DNA of 64,000 nt from a bacterium EF100-94H03 bin56 (GCA_002238685.1 MPMV01000020.1:1-64000); one strand, 5' to 3'; positions 9,749 to 18,871 are shown, numbered from the stretch's first letter. The notes: generated by a model from the letters alone, not told the origin. Translations and numbers: made by a program.

Positions 9749-10678
9749 TCACTGCCGCATAAGGGCCCGGGAGACAGAGCGGCCGCATGCGGCGAGCGCC
9801 GCGTCGGCTTCTTCGCGCACCACTCCGCGCAAGAGAAGAAACCCGTGGACCATGTCCTCGTACTCGACGAGTTCGACGGGAACGCCCGCTGCCTCGAGTT
9901 TTCCCGCATAGGCCACACCTTCGTCTCGCAACGGGTCGAAACCGCAGACCATGACGGTGGCGGGTGGCTGATCGGAGAAGTCGGTGGCCCTCAGAGGCGA
10001 GCACAACGGACTGTCGAAATCCGTTTCGTCGCGGGTGTAGGACGCGACATAGAATGGCATGAGGTCGAGAAAGAAGCCCTTCGAGTAGAGGCGGAAAGAC
10101 TCGGTATCGGCCTTCATGTCGACATTGGGATAGAGAAGCAGCTGGTGGCGGAAGCAGGGTCCTTGCCGTTCCCTCGCGAGACGGATCACGCCGGCGGAGA
10201 AATTGCCACCGGCGCTGTCTCCGCCAATGCCGAGCCGTTCGTCATCGATGCCGAATTCGGCGGAACGAGAAACGATTCGGCACGCTGCGGCGTAGCAGTC
10301 CTCGAGGGGCTCGGGGAACTTCGCTTCCGGTGAAAGCCGGTACTCGACGGAAAAGACCACTGCGCCGGCGTTCGAGGCCAGAAGGCGGCAGATCGAGTCG
10401 TGGGTTTCGATCGACCCTCTGACATAGCCGCCGCCATGAAGGAAGATCAGGGCGGGGCGACGATCCCCCGGCGATGGTTCGTAGACACGAACCGGTATCG
10501 TCCCGGTTCCACCAGCCAGGACGACGTCCGTCGCCCGCCAGATGGTCGGCCTGGGGGCATCGAGCGCGGCGAGTTCCCTGCGTAGCGCTTCGCGAGATGC
10601 CGGCAGATCCCCCAGGAGCGAATCGGCTTCGCCGGAGGCCGTTGCGAGGAACATCGCGAGATTGGGATGAATCGCCAT
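9749..10678 (-). CDS. alpha/beta hydrolase, hormone-sensitive-lipase type esterase
   Basis: 309 residues. The oxyanion motif HGGG is at 81-84, the nucleophile elbow GDSAGG at 153-158 (Ser155), and the likely acid and base are Asp248 (GFDPLRDEG) and His278 (DMVHGF). No signal peptide, so cytoplasmic. It lies between two Baeyer-Villiger-type monooxygenase genes on the same strand, which suggests it hydrolyses the ester made by one of them. The substrate is not known. Confidence 0.9.
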   Translation of the reverse strand: MAIHPNLAMFLATASGEADSLLGDLPASREALRRELAALDAPRPTIWRATDVVLAGGTGTIPVRVYEPSPGDRRPALIFLHGGGYVRGSIETHDSICRLLASNAGAVVFSVEYRLSPEAKFPEPLEDCYAAACRIVSRSAEFGIDDERLGIGGDSAGGNFSAGVIRLARERQGPCFRHQLLLYPNVDMKADTESFRLYSKGFFLDLMPFYVASYTRDETDFDSPLCSPLRATDFSDQPPATVMVCGFDPLRDEGVAYAGKLEAAGVPVELVEYEDMVHGFLLLRGVVREEADAALAACGRSVSRALMRQ

Positions 10679-10712
10679 GCGGCCTCCGGTTGCACTCGCT
10701 CCAGGGACCGGA

Positions 10713-12374
10713 TCAGTTCAGGTTGAATCCGGTATAGCCGTTATCCATGACATTGCGGCAGATATCGGAATAGTCCTTGTGTCCCGCGGTGAACGCCAGG
10801 AAGCGGCGTGGCTTGCCCGCTACATTCGCGCCTATCCACCAGGAATCGGCCTGCGGATAGAGCGTGTCCTCGATGAGTTCCGTAACCCCGCTCGTCCAGT
10901 TGTCCTGGGCATGCCGGTCGGCCTCGATGCGCCTGTGGTTCCTCCGGCGCATGTAACCGATACAGTCCGCGATCCATTCGACATGCAGTTCGAACGAGGC
11001 GAACATGTTCGTGAAGACGGAGGGGCTCCCCGGTCCGGTAATGGTGAAGAGGTTGGGGAATCCGGACATGGCGAGTCCCAGGTAGGTCGACGCTCCGTCC
11101 TTCCACTCATCGGCCAGTTTCCTGCCGTCGCGGCCGGTGATGCCGGCTGCCAGCAGGGCGCCGGTCATCGCATCGAAACCGGTGGCGACGATCACGACAT
11201 CGAAGGCGTGTTCCCTGTCGCCGGCAACGAGCCCATCGTCCGTGAACTCCCTGACAGGGGTCTTCCTGGTGTCCACCAGGTGGACATTGGGCCGGTTGTA
11301 AATCTCGTAGTATCCGGTATCCACGCAAGTGCGCTTCGTTCCAATCGGGAAATGCATCGAACACAGTGTGTCCGCCGTCTCCGGATCCCGCACGATCAAG
11401 CGTATCTTGTTCCTGACGAACTCCGCGATCTCGAAATTCGTTTCGGCGTTCAGGGTGGTATCGGAAAACGCCATGTTGAAGAGAAGGCCGCCGTGGTTCC
11501 ACCGGGACTCGAGCTGCGCGTGGCGGTCCTCGGTTGAAAGGTTGCAGCCCTTCCGGAAGGTCGCAGGATTGGTGTCAAGGATGATGCCCATGAATGACTG
11601 TCTGCGCTTCGCCATCAGGTCCTCGAAGTTCTCCCTGAACACGGTGCGGTCCGCGTCCGTCAACGGCCTGTTCCAGGCCGGTATGCTGTAGTGTGCGCCA
11701 CGCTGGAACACGTGGAGACTCCCGGCCACCGGCGAGACGGCTGTTGCCGCCTGTATTCCGGACGCGCCGGAACCGATGACGGCGACGCGCTTGCCGTCGA
11801 AGGAGACATCGTGATGGGGCCACAGGCCCGTATGGTACATTTCTCCGCGAAACCGCTCCTCGCCCTTGAAATGCGGCTTTTTCGGTACCGAGAGAGGGCC
11901 GGTCGCCATCACGACGAACTGCGCAAGGACGACCTCGCCGGATGTGGTTTCCAAGCGCCAGACATCGTCGGTGTCGATGAAATCGACGGAACTGATCTTC
12001 GAGTTGAAGCGGATGAAGGGCCGCAGTCCGTAACGCTCGCAGACGTGTCGGGCATACTCCAGAATCTCGGGCTGGGCGGCGTATCGTTCCGTCCAGTCCC
12101 AGTCCTCGGCGAGCTTCCGGTCGAAGGAATAGGAGTAGAACAGGCTTTCGACATCGCATCTGGCGCCCGGATACCGGTTCCAGTACCACGTTCCGCCGAC
12201 ATCGTCTCCGGTTTCGAACGCGACTGCCGCAAGGCCCATCCGGCGCGCCTTGTGAAGCATGTAGAGGCCCGAAAACCCGGCGCCCACGACTGCGACATCG
12301 AAGGTTTCGAGCGACCCGGCGTCCGTCTTAGCCGCAGTCTCGTTCTTGCGATTCAAGTCACTCGTCCGGCTCAT
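10713..12374 (-). CDS. flavin-containing monooxygenase, cyclohexanone-monooxygenase type
   Basis: 553 residues from the ATG at 12374. The FAD loop GAGFSGLY is at 31-38. GGTWYWNRYPGARCDVES at about 60-77 and the Baeyer-Villiger fingerprint FRGEMYHTGLWPH at 175-187 place it in the CHMO/PAMO branch, distinct from the EthA-like enzyme nearby. NADPH loop GSGASGIQAA follows. It probably converts a ketone to an ester or lactone. The start overlaps the 3' end of the alcohol dehydrogenase gene by 17 bases; the frame extends to 12416 but the extra residues have no family look. Confidence 0.9.
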   Translation of the reverse strand: MSRTSDLNRKNETAAKTDAGSLETFDVAVVGAGFSGLYMLHKARRMGLAAVAFETGDDVGGTWYWNRYPGARCDVESLFYSYSFDRKLAEDWDWTERYAAQPEILEYARHVCERYGLRPFIRFNSKISSVDFIDTDDVWRLETTSGEVVLAQFVVMATGPLSVPKKPHFKGEERFRGEMYHTGLWPHHDVSFDGKRVAVIGSGASGIQAATAVSPVAGSLHVFQRGAHYSIPAWNRPLTDADRTVFRENFEDLMAKRRQSFMGIILDTNPATFRKGCNLSTEDRHAQLESRWNHGGLLFNMAFSDTTLNAETNFEIAEFVRNKIRLIVRDPETADTLCSMHFPIGTKRTCVDTGYYEIYNRPNVHLVDTRKTPVREFTDDGLVAGDREHAFDVVIVATGFDAMTGALLAAGITGRDGRKLADEWKDGASTYLGLAMSGFPNLFTITGPGSPSVFTNMFASFELHVEWIADCIGYMRRRNHRRIEADRHAQDNWTSGVTELIEDTLYPQADSWWIGANVAGKPRRFLAFTAGHKDYSDICRNVMDNGYTGFNLN

Positions 12375-13413
12375 GGAATCGGTCGACAATGGTGATTCCC
12401 GAATCCCGGAACGCACTCATGCGGGGAAGGAACTGCGACACCTTGTCGAGCGGTATCCTCCGGGCGATGGTCCGTTCGGGTTGCAGCCTGTTCTGTTCGA
12501 TCATCCTGATGAGCTTCGGGTAGAGGTGAGGTGGCATGCAGTAGCTCCCCACGATCTCGAGTTCGTTCCGGACCACCGCGCCCATTGGAATGGCAGCATG
12601 GTAGTCGTCTTCCAGCATGAGCCCGATCTGGACATGCCGGCCCTGCTTTCTGAGGCAATTGATCGAATTGCGACAGGTGAGAGTGCTGCCAAGGGCGTCG
12701 ACCGACACGTGTGCGCCTCCCGACGTCAGCTCCCTGATGGCACCGGCAATGTCGGATTCGCTCCTCGCGTTCAGGGTTGCCGATGCGCCCGCCGATCGCG
12801 CAAGGGCCAGTTTCTCCTCCGTGATGTCGACCGCGATGGCGTTCGCGCCGAGCGCATCGGCGATCATGATCGCGGCAAGGCCGATGCCGCCTGCTCCATG
12901 GACTGCGACCCAGTCGCCGGGCTGAACATTCGCCCGCATTCCGATGGCGCGGAAGGATGTGGAGAACCGGCACCCCAATCCCGCGGCCACCTCGAATGAA
13001 AGCGATTCGGGCACATGGACGAGATTGAAGTCGGCTCGGTCGACGGATACATACTCCGCATGGGAACCCCATCGGCGAAAGCCCGGTTGAAACTGGTCGT
13101 CGCAAAGATGGTGGTTGCCGCGGGCGCAGGATGCGCAGACTCCACAGACCCCCATCGGCGGCATGGTGACGCGATCGCCGGTCTTCCAGTTGCTGACATC
13201 CGCCCCGGCCTCGCAGACAATTCCCGCGAACTCGTGGCCGGGAACATGAGGTAGCCTGACATCGGGATCGTGACCCGACCAGGCATGCCAGTCGCTCCGG
13301 CACAGTCCGCTTGCCCTGACCTTCACGATCACGCCGTCCCGGGCAGGTTCCGGATCGGGAACGTTCCTGACCGTGACCGGTCCACCGAAAGTCTCGTATA
13401 CCGCTGCGCGCAT
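12358..13413 (-). CDS. zinc-dependent alcohol dehydrogenase (MDR family)
   Basis: 351 residues. Catalytic zinc ligands Cys38 (SGLCRSDWH) and His60-Glu61 (VPGHE); structural zinc cysteines 90, 93, 96 and 104 (CGVCASC...HHLC); nucleotide loop GAGGIG in the middle. It oxidises an alcohol to an aldehyde or ketone with NAD(P). The order dehydrogenase - Baeyer-Villiger monooxygenase - esterase is the classic enzyme set for degrading a secondary alcohol, which supports a pathway role. Its stop overlaps the monooxygenase start by 17 bases, and it begins six bases after the glutamine-synthetase-like gene ends. Confidence 0.92.
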   Translation of the reverse strand: MRAAVYETFGGPVTVRNVPDPEPARDGVIVKVRASGLCRSDWHAWSGHDPDVRLPHVPGHEFAGIVCEAGADVSNWKTGDRVTMPPMGVCGVCASCARGNHHLCDDQFQPGFRRWGSHAEYVSVDRADFNLVHVPESLSFEVAAGLGCRFSTSFRAIGMRANVQPGDWVAVHGAGGIGLAAIMIADALGANAIAVDITEEKLALARSAGASATLNARSESDIAGAIRELTSGGAHVSVDALGSTLTCRNSINCLRKQGRHVQIGLMLEDDYHAAIPMGAVVRNELEIVGSYCMPPHLYPKLIRMIEQNRLQPERTIARRIPLDKVSQFLPRMSAFRDSGITIVDRFHEPDE

Positions 13414-13419
13414 TTTTCT

Positions 13420-14712
13420 TCAGAAACTCTCAAGATAGCGTTCGGTCTCGATGTCCGTGACAACGTCGGCAACGAAATCCCGCTCCCGTTCAGCCTGGTT
13501 CACGAGAATTTCGAGCCGGTCGGCTCCCAGAAGGTCGAGCAGGAAGCCCGAGTCCCGTGCCTTGACGATGGCGACGTCAATGGTCGTCGGCAACACATCG
13601 TAGCCTGTCGCGACATAGGCATTTCCGACATGGGGCGGGGTCGGTTCGAGGCCCTGTTCGATCCCGTCGAGTCCTGCGGCAATCTGCGAGGCGAACAGAT
13701 AATAGGGATTGCAGTCGGCTGACCCGTCGCGCACTTCGATCCGAAGGGTCTGCGGAGAATGGCCGATGATGCGTATCCCGGTCGACCGGTTGTCGTATCC
13801 CCACGAATTGTTGACAGGGCTGAAACTCTCGGGACGCCGGCGCCGGTAGGCGTTCGGGGTTGTCGAGCCGATCAGCGCCGTTTCCGCCATTCTCATCTGT
13901 ATCCCTGCGAGATAGGAGAGCCCCGTTCGGGAAAGCGCCCCGCCTTCGTCGTGGAAGACGGCCTTGCCGTCCTGCCAGAGCGAGTGGTGAAGGTGAAATC
14001 CGCTGCCGGACTCGCCGGTGATGGGCTTGGCCATGAAGGTGGCGAGATAGCCTTGCGAATGGGCGATCTGTTTCACCAGGCCCCTGAAGGCGACAGTCCT
14101 GTCGGCCGTTTCCAGGGCCTCGCCGTACTCGATGTTCACCTCGACCTGACCCGCGGCATACTCCGGATTCGACTGCTCGACCGGGATGCCGACGTCGTTG
14201 AGATGACGCCGTATCGGTCCGACGACATGTTCGAGCTCGGCGGCCCGTGTCAGGTTGTAGACCTGAATCCCCCGGTCCCGCGGACGCTTGGTCTCCGGAT
14301 CCAGGAGATAGAATTCGAGCTCGCTGCCGATCTTGACCTCGAACCCCATCGCCGAAGCCCGTTCGAGAACGTCGAGGAGAACGCCGCGTGGATCGATCGG
14401 AACGGGCCTGTGATCCGCATCCTCGACTCGTCCCATGCAGAAGGCGACGCCCTCCTCCCAGGGCAGGCGCCAGACCTTGCCGAAAGGAAACATGTGGCAG
14501 TCGTGATAGCCGGTTTCCATGTTGCAGTAGGGGGTGTCCCAGACGTCGCATGTCATGTCGATCGCGAAGATGGCGGCCGACAGGGCAATGCCACTTTCAC
14601 GAACGACCGGCCAACGCGATGCCGGTACCCGCTTTCCCCTGAGAATCCCGTTGAGGTCGCCTGCGCCCATGGAGACGGTATGGATGCCTTCAGGCAGTAC
14701 AAATTGGCCCAC
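13420..14712 (-). CDS. glutamine synthetase family ligase, PuuA/GlnA-like
   Basis: 430 residues from a GTG at 14712 preceded by GAGGGAGAAGGC. The frame is open far upstream but only overlaps the permease genes there. Family motifs: GSELEFYLLD (metal Glu), ESNP-like EQSNPEYAAGQVEVNIEYG, HLHHSLW after GSGF, and the ATP-phosphate stretch RRRPESFSPVNNSWGYDNRS. A 430-residue protein beside a polyamine-type importer fits the gamma-glutamylpolyamine synthetase branch better than the housekeeping enzyme. It would ligate glutamate to an imported amine. The precise substrate is inferred. Confidence 0.9.
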   Translation of the reverse strand: MGQFVLPEGIHTVSMGAGDLNGILRGKRVPASRWPVVRESGIALSAAIFAIDMTCDVWDTPYCNMETGYHDCHMFPFGKVWRLPWEEGVAFCMGRVEDADHRPVPIDPRGVLLDVLERASAMGFEVKIGSELEFYLLDPETKRPRDRGIQVYNLTRAAELEHVVGPIRRHLNDVGIPVEQSNPEYAAGQVEVNIEYGEALETADRTVAFRGLVKQIAHSQGYLATFMAKPITGESGSGFHLHHSLWQDGKAVFHDEGGALSRTGLSYLAGIQMRMAETALIGSTTPNAYRRRRPESFSPVNNSWGYDNRSTGIRIIGHSPQTLRIEVRDGSADCNPYYLFASQIAAGLDGIEQGLEPTPPHVGNAYVATGYDVLPTTIDVAIVKARDSGFLLDLLGADRLEILVNQAERERDFVADVVTDIETERYLESF

Positions 14713-14753
14713 TTCGCCTTCTCCCTCTTCAAAGGCCCTGCAACGCCGACCGC

Positions 14754-15614
14754 TCAACGTATCTCTGGCTTCCTGGAAAGGATGTAGATCGACACCCCGA
14801 CGATCAGCATCGAGGCAAAGATGACACAGGAACCGATCGCATTGATCTCCGGGGTGATGCCCTGGCGCATCATGGACCAGATGTACATCGGAAGCGTGTT
14901 GGTGTTCCCGTTGATGAAATAGGTCAGCGCAAGCTCGTCGAACGACACGATCAGGATGATCATGCAGGAGCCGATCAGCGTCGTCCTGATGTTGGGCAGC
15001 GTCACGTACCAGAATGTCTCGAGCGGCGTCGCTCCGAGATCGGCCGACGCCTCCTCGATGCGGCGGTCGAAGTAGGTCAGGCGCGCAAAGAGATTCGCCA
15101 CCACGATCGATGACATGAGTGTTCCATGGCCGATCATGATGGTGTGAAGCCCCAGACTGACGCCCCAGAAAGTAAAGTAGTTGAGAAGGCATATGCCCAG
15201 CGTCAGGGCCGGAAGGGAGATCGGCATCAGCACGATCCGCTGCAGCGCGACCTTTCCGGGGAAATCCCAGCGCATCAGCGCGAAAGCCGTGGGGATGCCC
15301 ACGGCATTGGCGATGATGACGGCCGCGAAGGCGACAACGATGCTGTTGAAGAGCGCCTCCATCATGAAGGCGTTCTGGAAGGCCTTTTCGTACCACGAGA
15401 ACGTGAAGCCGGTCAGCGGAAACACGGTCAGGTCGTTCGTGTTGAAACTGAACACCATCAGGACGATCAGGGGCAGATAGAGGAAGACGAGCGAACAGCA
15501 TGCCAGGATCATCACGAAAGAGGTCGTCGCCGATGTCGGCTTCTTCCTCCTTTCCGGGAGAATCGAACGGGCTCCCGGAACCGAAACCCCCGTCATTGTC
15601 GAAACAAGAGCCAT
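14754..15614 (-). CDS. ABC transporter permease, PotC-like
   Basis: 286 residues with about six hydrophobic segments (first FVMILACCSLVFLYLPLIVL). The permease EAA loop reads EEASADLGATPLETFWYVTL. It is the second permease of a spermidine/putrescine-type importer, moving substrate across the inner membrane. It starts nine bases after the PotB-like gene ends and is followed 41 bases later by the glutamine-synthetase-like gene. Confidence 0.92.
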   Translation of the reverse strand: MALVSTMTGVSVPGARSILPERRKKPTSATTSFVMILACCSLVFLYLPLIVLMVFSFNTNDLTVFPLTGFTFSWYEKAFQNAFMMEALFNSIVVAFAAVIIANAVGIPTAFALMRWDFPGKVALQRIVLMPISLPALTLGICLLNYFTFWGVSLGLHTIMIGHGTLMSSIVVANLFARLTYFDRRIEEASADLGATPLETFWYVTLPNIRTTLIGSCMIILIVSFDELALTYFINGNTNTLPMYIWSMMRQGITPEINAIGSCVIFASMLIVGVSIYILSRKPEIR

Positions 15615-15623
15615 TCCGATCTC

Positions 15624-16493
15624 CTATTCGATGTTCACCTTGCCAACCCGTTCGGCCTGGTTGGAAGCGCTGAGAAGGATCACGAAGATCACGAGCAGAA
15701 CGACGGTGATGGCCGCGCCGAGCGGCCAGTTGAGCGCCATGCCGTACTGGGTCAGCACGACGTTCGCGATCATGTTGGCGGACGGGCCGCCTACGAGGAT
15801 CGGCGACACGAAGTCTCCCACGGCAAGGCAGAACGCCAGTGTCCAGCCGGCAATGATGCCGGGAATGGCCAGGCGCAGTGTCACGTTCAGGAACGTATGG
15901 AACGAGTTGGCGCCGAGGTCGCGGGATGCCTCTATGAGGCTTCTCGGAATCTTGTCCAGGGACGAATAGATGGGCAGCATCATCAACGGCATGCAGATAT
16001 AGCCGATAGTGATGACCATGGCGTACTGGTTGTAGAGGAAGAACATGACCGGCTCGTCGACGATGCCCAGCCACAGCAAGGCCGAATTCAACACGCCTTC
16101 CGTGCCGAGGATTGTCTTCCAGGTATAGGAACGAAGAACGTAGGAGACCCACAGCGGTATCAGCATCCCCATGTAGAGGAGCAGTTTGACGGCCCTGCTC
16201 TCCACCTTGAAGACGATGAAATAGACCAGCGGGAAACCGATCAGGAACGAGAACAAACAGCTCATCAACGCGATTCTGACGCTCCGGGCAATCACCACGA
16301 CATACTGGTTGTTGGTCAGGAGTTCCTCGTAGTTGCCGAACTGGAAATCCGGACGGAAGGTGGGAAATTCCTGGGTCCAGAAACTCATGGAGGCCATGAC
16401 ACCGAGGGACCCCAGGACGATTCCGCCCCACCACAGGGCGGGAAGCGAGAAGACAGCGAAAAAGTCGAGGGCGGTCCTCAGCCGGCGGCTCAT
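15624..16493 (-). CDS. ABC transporter permease, PotB-like
   Basis: 289 residues with six predicted membrane segments (first FFAVFSLPALWWGGIVLGSL). The EAA loop reads IEASRDLGANSFHTFLNVTL. First permease of the polyamine-type importer. Three bases separate its ATG from the stop of the ATPase gene. Confidence 0.92.
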   Translation of the reverse strand: MSRRLRTALDFFAVFSLPALWWGGIVLGSLGVMASMSFWTQEFPTFRPDFQFGNYEELLTNNQYVVVIARSVRIALMSCLFSFLIGFPLVYFIVFKVESRAVKLLLYMGMLIPLWVSYVLRSYTWKTILGTEGVLNSALLWLGIVDEPVMFFLYNQYAMVITIGYICMPLMMLPIYSSLDKIPRSLIEASRDLGANSFHTFLNVTLRLAIPGIIAGWTLAFCLAVGDFVSPILVGGPSANMIANVVLTQYGMALNWPLGAAITVVLLVIFVILLSASNQAERVGKVNIE

Positions 16494-16496
16494 CGT

Positions 16497-17600
16497 TCAG
16501 GCCTCGCCTGAAGCATCCACGTGACCGTCGAACAAAACGACCGAATCGGGATCGACATGAAGTTCGATCCGATCGCCGACCTTGGGAATCTCCCCCCGTG
16601 CGCCTTTCCATGACAGGGGCGTGATCATCGACAGCGGGGCCTTTGCTCCGACATCGACAAGGATCTGCATTGCTTCTCCCCGGTAGAAACTCTCGGTCAC
16701 GCGGCCGCTGAAACTGCTCGCCGTGATCTCCCGCCGATGAAGGCCGATCCGCTCGGGCCTGATGGACATGGTGATGGGTTTGCCGACCTCGGCGCTCCGG
16801 CCGTTTGACGCCACCTCAAGGCTGGCATCGCCGAAAGCGATTCGCAGGGAACCGCCGGTCGCCGACTCAACCCTGCCGGGAACAAGGTTCGATGCACCCA
16901 GGAAACTCGCGACATAGGGTGTTGCGGGATGGTTGTAGAGGTCTTCCGGCGACCCCGACTCCACCACGACACCATCTTTCATCACGATGATCTCGTCGGA
17001 CATTACGAGAGCTTCCGCCTGATCGTGTGTCACCATGAGGAAGGTCAGGCCCGCTCTCTGCTGCAGTTCCCTAAGCTCGATCTGCATCGTGGCGCGAAGC
17101 TCGGCGTCGAGCGCGGAAAGCGGTTCATCGAGAAGGAGGACCTTGGGGTGCCGTACTAGGGCCCGAGCCAGGGCCACACGCTGCCTCTGGCCGATGGAAA
17201 GTTCATGGGGTTTCGACCGGGCCTTGTGACCCAGCTGGATCATGTCCAGCGCTTTTTTCAGTTCCTTCGCCGCATCGAGTTTCCTGCCGTCGCCGAAACG
17301 CAGGCCGTAGCCGATGTTCTCCTCGACCGTCATGTGCGGGAACAGCGCAAAGTCCTGGAACATTACGTTGAGCTTGCGGGTGTGGGGCGGGAAATCTGTG
17401 ATGTCCTCGCCGTCCAGGAGAATGTGGCCGCGATCCGGATATTCGAAACCACCGATCATGCGCAGGGTCGTCGTCTTGCCGCAACCTGACGGCCCCAGCA
17501 TCGTCACGTATCTGCCGTGCTTGACACTCAGGCTGAGATTGTCGACCGCGGTCAGAGTGCCGAAGGTCTTCGTGACCTGCTGCAGTTCGATGATGTCCAC
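16497..17600 (-). CDS. ABC transporter ATP-binding protein, PotA-like
   Basis: 367 residues from a GTG at 17600, chosen because GAGGAG sits six bases upstream and it gives the usual MDIIELQQVTKTFG start. Walker A GPSGCGKTT, signature LSIGQRQRVALARAL, Walker B VLLLDEPLSALD, H-loop THD, and a C-terminal TOBE-like region (SIRPERIGLHRRE onward), as in PotA. It energises the two permeases downstream. Confidence 0.93.
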   Translation of the reverse strand: MDIIELQQVTKTFGTLTAVDNLSLSVKHGRYVTMLGPSGCGKTTTLRMIGGFEYPDRGHILLDGEDITDFPPHTRKLNVMFQDFALFPHMTVEENIGYGLRFGDGRKLDAAKELKKALDMIQLGHKARSKPHELSIGQRQRVALARALVRHPKVLLLDEPLSALDAELRATMQIELRELQQRAGLTFLMVTHDQAEALVMSDEIIVMKDGVVVESGSPEDLYNHPATPYVASFLGASNLVPGRVESATGGSLRIAFGDASLEVASNGRSAEVGKPITMSIRPERIGLHRREITASSFSGRVTESFYRGEAMQILVDVGAKAPLSMITPLSWKGARGEIPKVGDRIELHVDPDSVVLFDGHVDASGEA

Positions 17601-17626
17601 GCCTGGCTCCTCGATCGCGTATCGGC

Positions 17627-17660
17627 CCCGGGCAGGCGATGAAAATGTCTCCTGTCCGGG
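17627..17660 (-). promoter_or_regulatory. stem-loop between binding-protein and ATPase genes
   Basis: Two 10-base arms (17627-17636 and 17651-17660) pair with one G-T wobble around a 14-base loop. They lie 36 bases after the potD-like stop and 26 bases before the potA-like start. There is no T-run. Such hairpins after a binding-protein gene commonly stabilise that part of the mRNA or lower downstream expression, so the binding protein is made in excess. The function here is inferred. Confidence 0.5.
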
Positions 17661-17695
17661 ACCGGATTCCGCAAACGCAAGCCGTGGACGGCGGG

Positions 17696-18760
17696 CTACT
17701 CCGCCGCCTTCACGGCATTCCACACTTCAATCATCTTCGCGGGCCGGGCGGGTTCGCGCCACAGCACGAGGCTATCGATGTATTCGGGCTGATGCTGATG
17801 ACGGCCGGTAAACTCCTCCTCCGACATGCAGGATTCCACCAGTGGACTGGCTGCCGAGAAACCCGAGAACAGGGACATGCCGCACTGCCCCTCGGGGCTC
17901 GCCGCAAAGTTGAGCCACTGGTAAACGCACTCCATGTCCTGGGCGTCCGTCGTGATCTGCCAGCCGTCCATCCAGCCGTCAGCGAGTTCCTTGGGCAGGT
18001 ATTCCACCATGGGAATTCCCTTGGCCTGCAGTTCGGCGACCTGGTATCCGCCCCACGTGTTCGAAATCCAGATCTCGCCGTTGGCGGCGAGGTTGATGTG
18101 ATCGCCCGCCTGAGACCAGTAGGTCCGCAACAGCTTCTTCTGTTCAATGAGTTTCTGCTGGACTTCGGCCAGTTGTTCGTCCGAGAGATCGAAGACGTTG
18201 ACATCGGTGCCGAAGAGATAGCGCGCAACGGGATAGATGTTCGACTTGTCATCCCACAGGCTGATCCTGCCTGCATACTTCTCGTCGAAGATCACGGCAA
18301 TCGAATCAAGTTCCTCGTCCACCTTGTCTGTTCGATACATCATCGGGATCGATCCCCACGCGTTGGGCTGCGCAATGACCGTTCCGTCTTCCAAGGTTAT
18401 GCCCGGGTTGTTCTGAAGGTTCTCATAGAGATTCTGGAAGTGCTCCAGCTTGCCGGTGTCGATGGGCGCGATCTTCCCCAGTTTCCAGAGGATTGTCGTG
18501 GTATCGACTGACGGTGAGACCAGGTCGTACCGGTCGCCGGCGGCGATCTTCGCGATGATCTCGTCGTTCGAGCCGACCAGAGTGGGTTTGAGTTCACAGC
18601 CCGTCGCTTCCTGCCAGTCAGCCGTAAAGCTCTCGTCGGCATAGGAGACCCATGTCAGGAGACTGAGTTCGCCGGCATTTGCCTGGACTGCGGCAAGGCT
18701 GGTGGCGGCACCGAGCGCGCATGCTGCAGCAAGCTGCTTGAGTTTGGTATTCCTTGACAT
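17696..18760 (-). CDS. periplasmic polyamine-type ABC substrate-binding protein, PotD-like
   Basis: 354 residues from the ATG at 18760. A signal peptide is clear (MSRNTKLKQLAAACALGA, ending near VQANA before GELSLLTW). The mature protein has PotD/PotF-family text: ELSLLTWVSYADESF, AAGDRYDLVSPSVDTT, NAWGSIPMMYRTDKVDE and CVYQWLNFAASPE. First gene of the importer operon. The exact ligand (putrescine, spermidine or another amine) cannot be read off. Confidence 0.92.
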   Translation of the reverse strand: MSRNTKLKQLAAACALGAATSLAAVQANAGELSLLTWVSYADESFTADWQEATGCELKPTLVGSNDEIIAKIAAGDRYDLVSPSVDTTTILWKLGKIAPIDTGKLEHFQNLYENLQNNPGITLEDGTVIAQPNAWGSIPMMYRTDKVDEELDSIAVIFDEKYAGRISLWDDKSNIYPVARYLFGTDVNVFDLSDEQLAEVQQKLIEQKKLLRTYWSQAGDHINLAANGEIWISNTWGGYQVAELQAKGIPMVEYLPKELADGWMDGWQITTDAQDMECVYQWLNFAASPEGQCGMSLFSGFSAASPLVESCMSEEEFTGRHQHQPEYIDSLVLWREPARPAKMIEVWNAVKAAE

Positions 18761-18784
18761 GATCCACCCCGTCTTCCGTTGTTG

Positions 18785-18836
18785 AAAAAGTGCCGTCTGT
18801 CCCTGCACGGCGGGGCGCGGAGTCGATCCCTCCGCG
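18785..18836 (-). terminator. probable terminator of the MFS gene
   Basis: Read on the minus strand, a perfect 7-bp hairpin (CGCGGAG, 7-base loop, CTCCGCG; 18836-18816) is followed by a 5-bp hairpin (GCCGT/ACGGC; 18811-18792) and then a short T5 run (18789-18785). This lies between the MFS stop and the potD-like start and probably separates their transcripts. Confidence 0.55.
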
Positions 18837-18871
18837 TTCGAAGCACAGCTTACTTCGGGACTACATACCGA

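Noticed and set aside
8918-10333. A 471-codon plus-strand frame
   Set aside because: Opposite the monooxygenase and esterase genes; no protein-like motifs.
13420-16611. A 1063-codon minus-strand frame that would fuse a long N-terminal region to the glutamine-synthetase-like protein
   Set aside because: Upstream of 14712 the frame runs through the two permease genes in another frame, has Arg/His/Pro-rich non-protein-like text, and a GTG with a good ribosome site gives a normal-length ligase.
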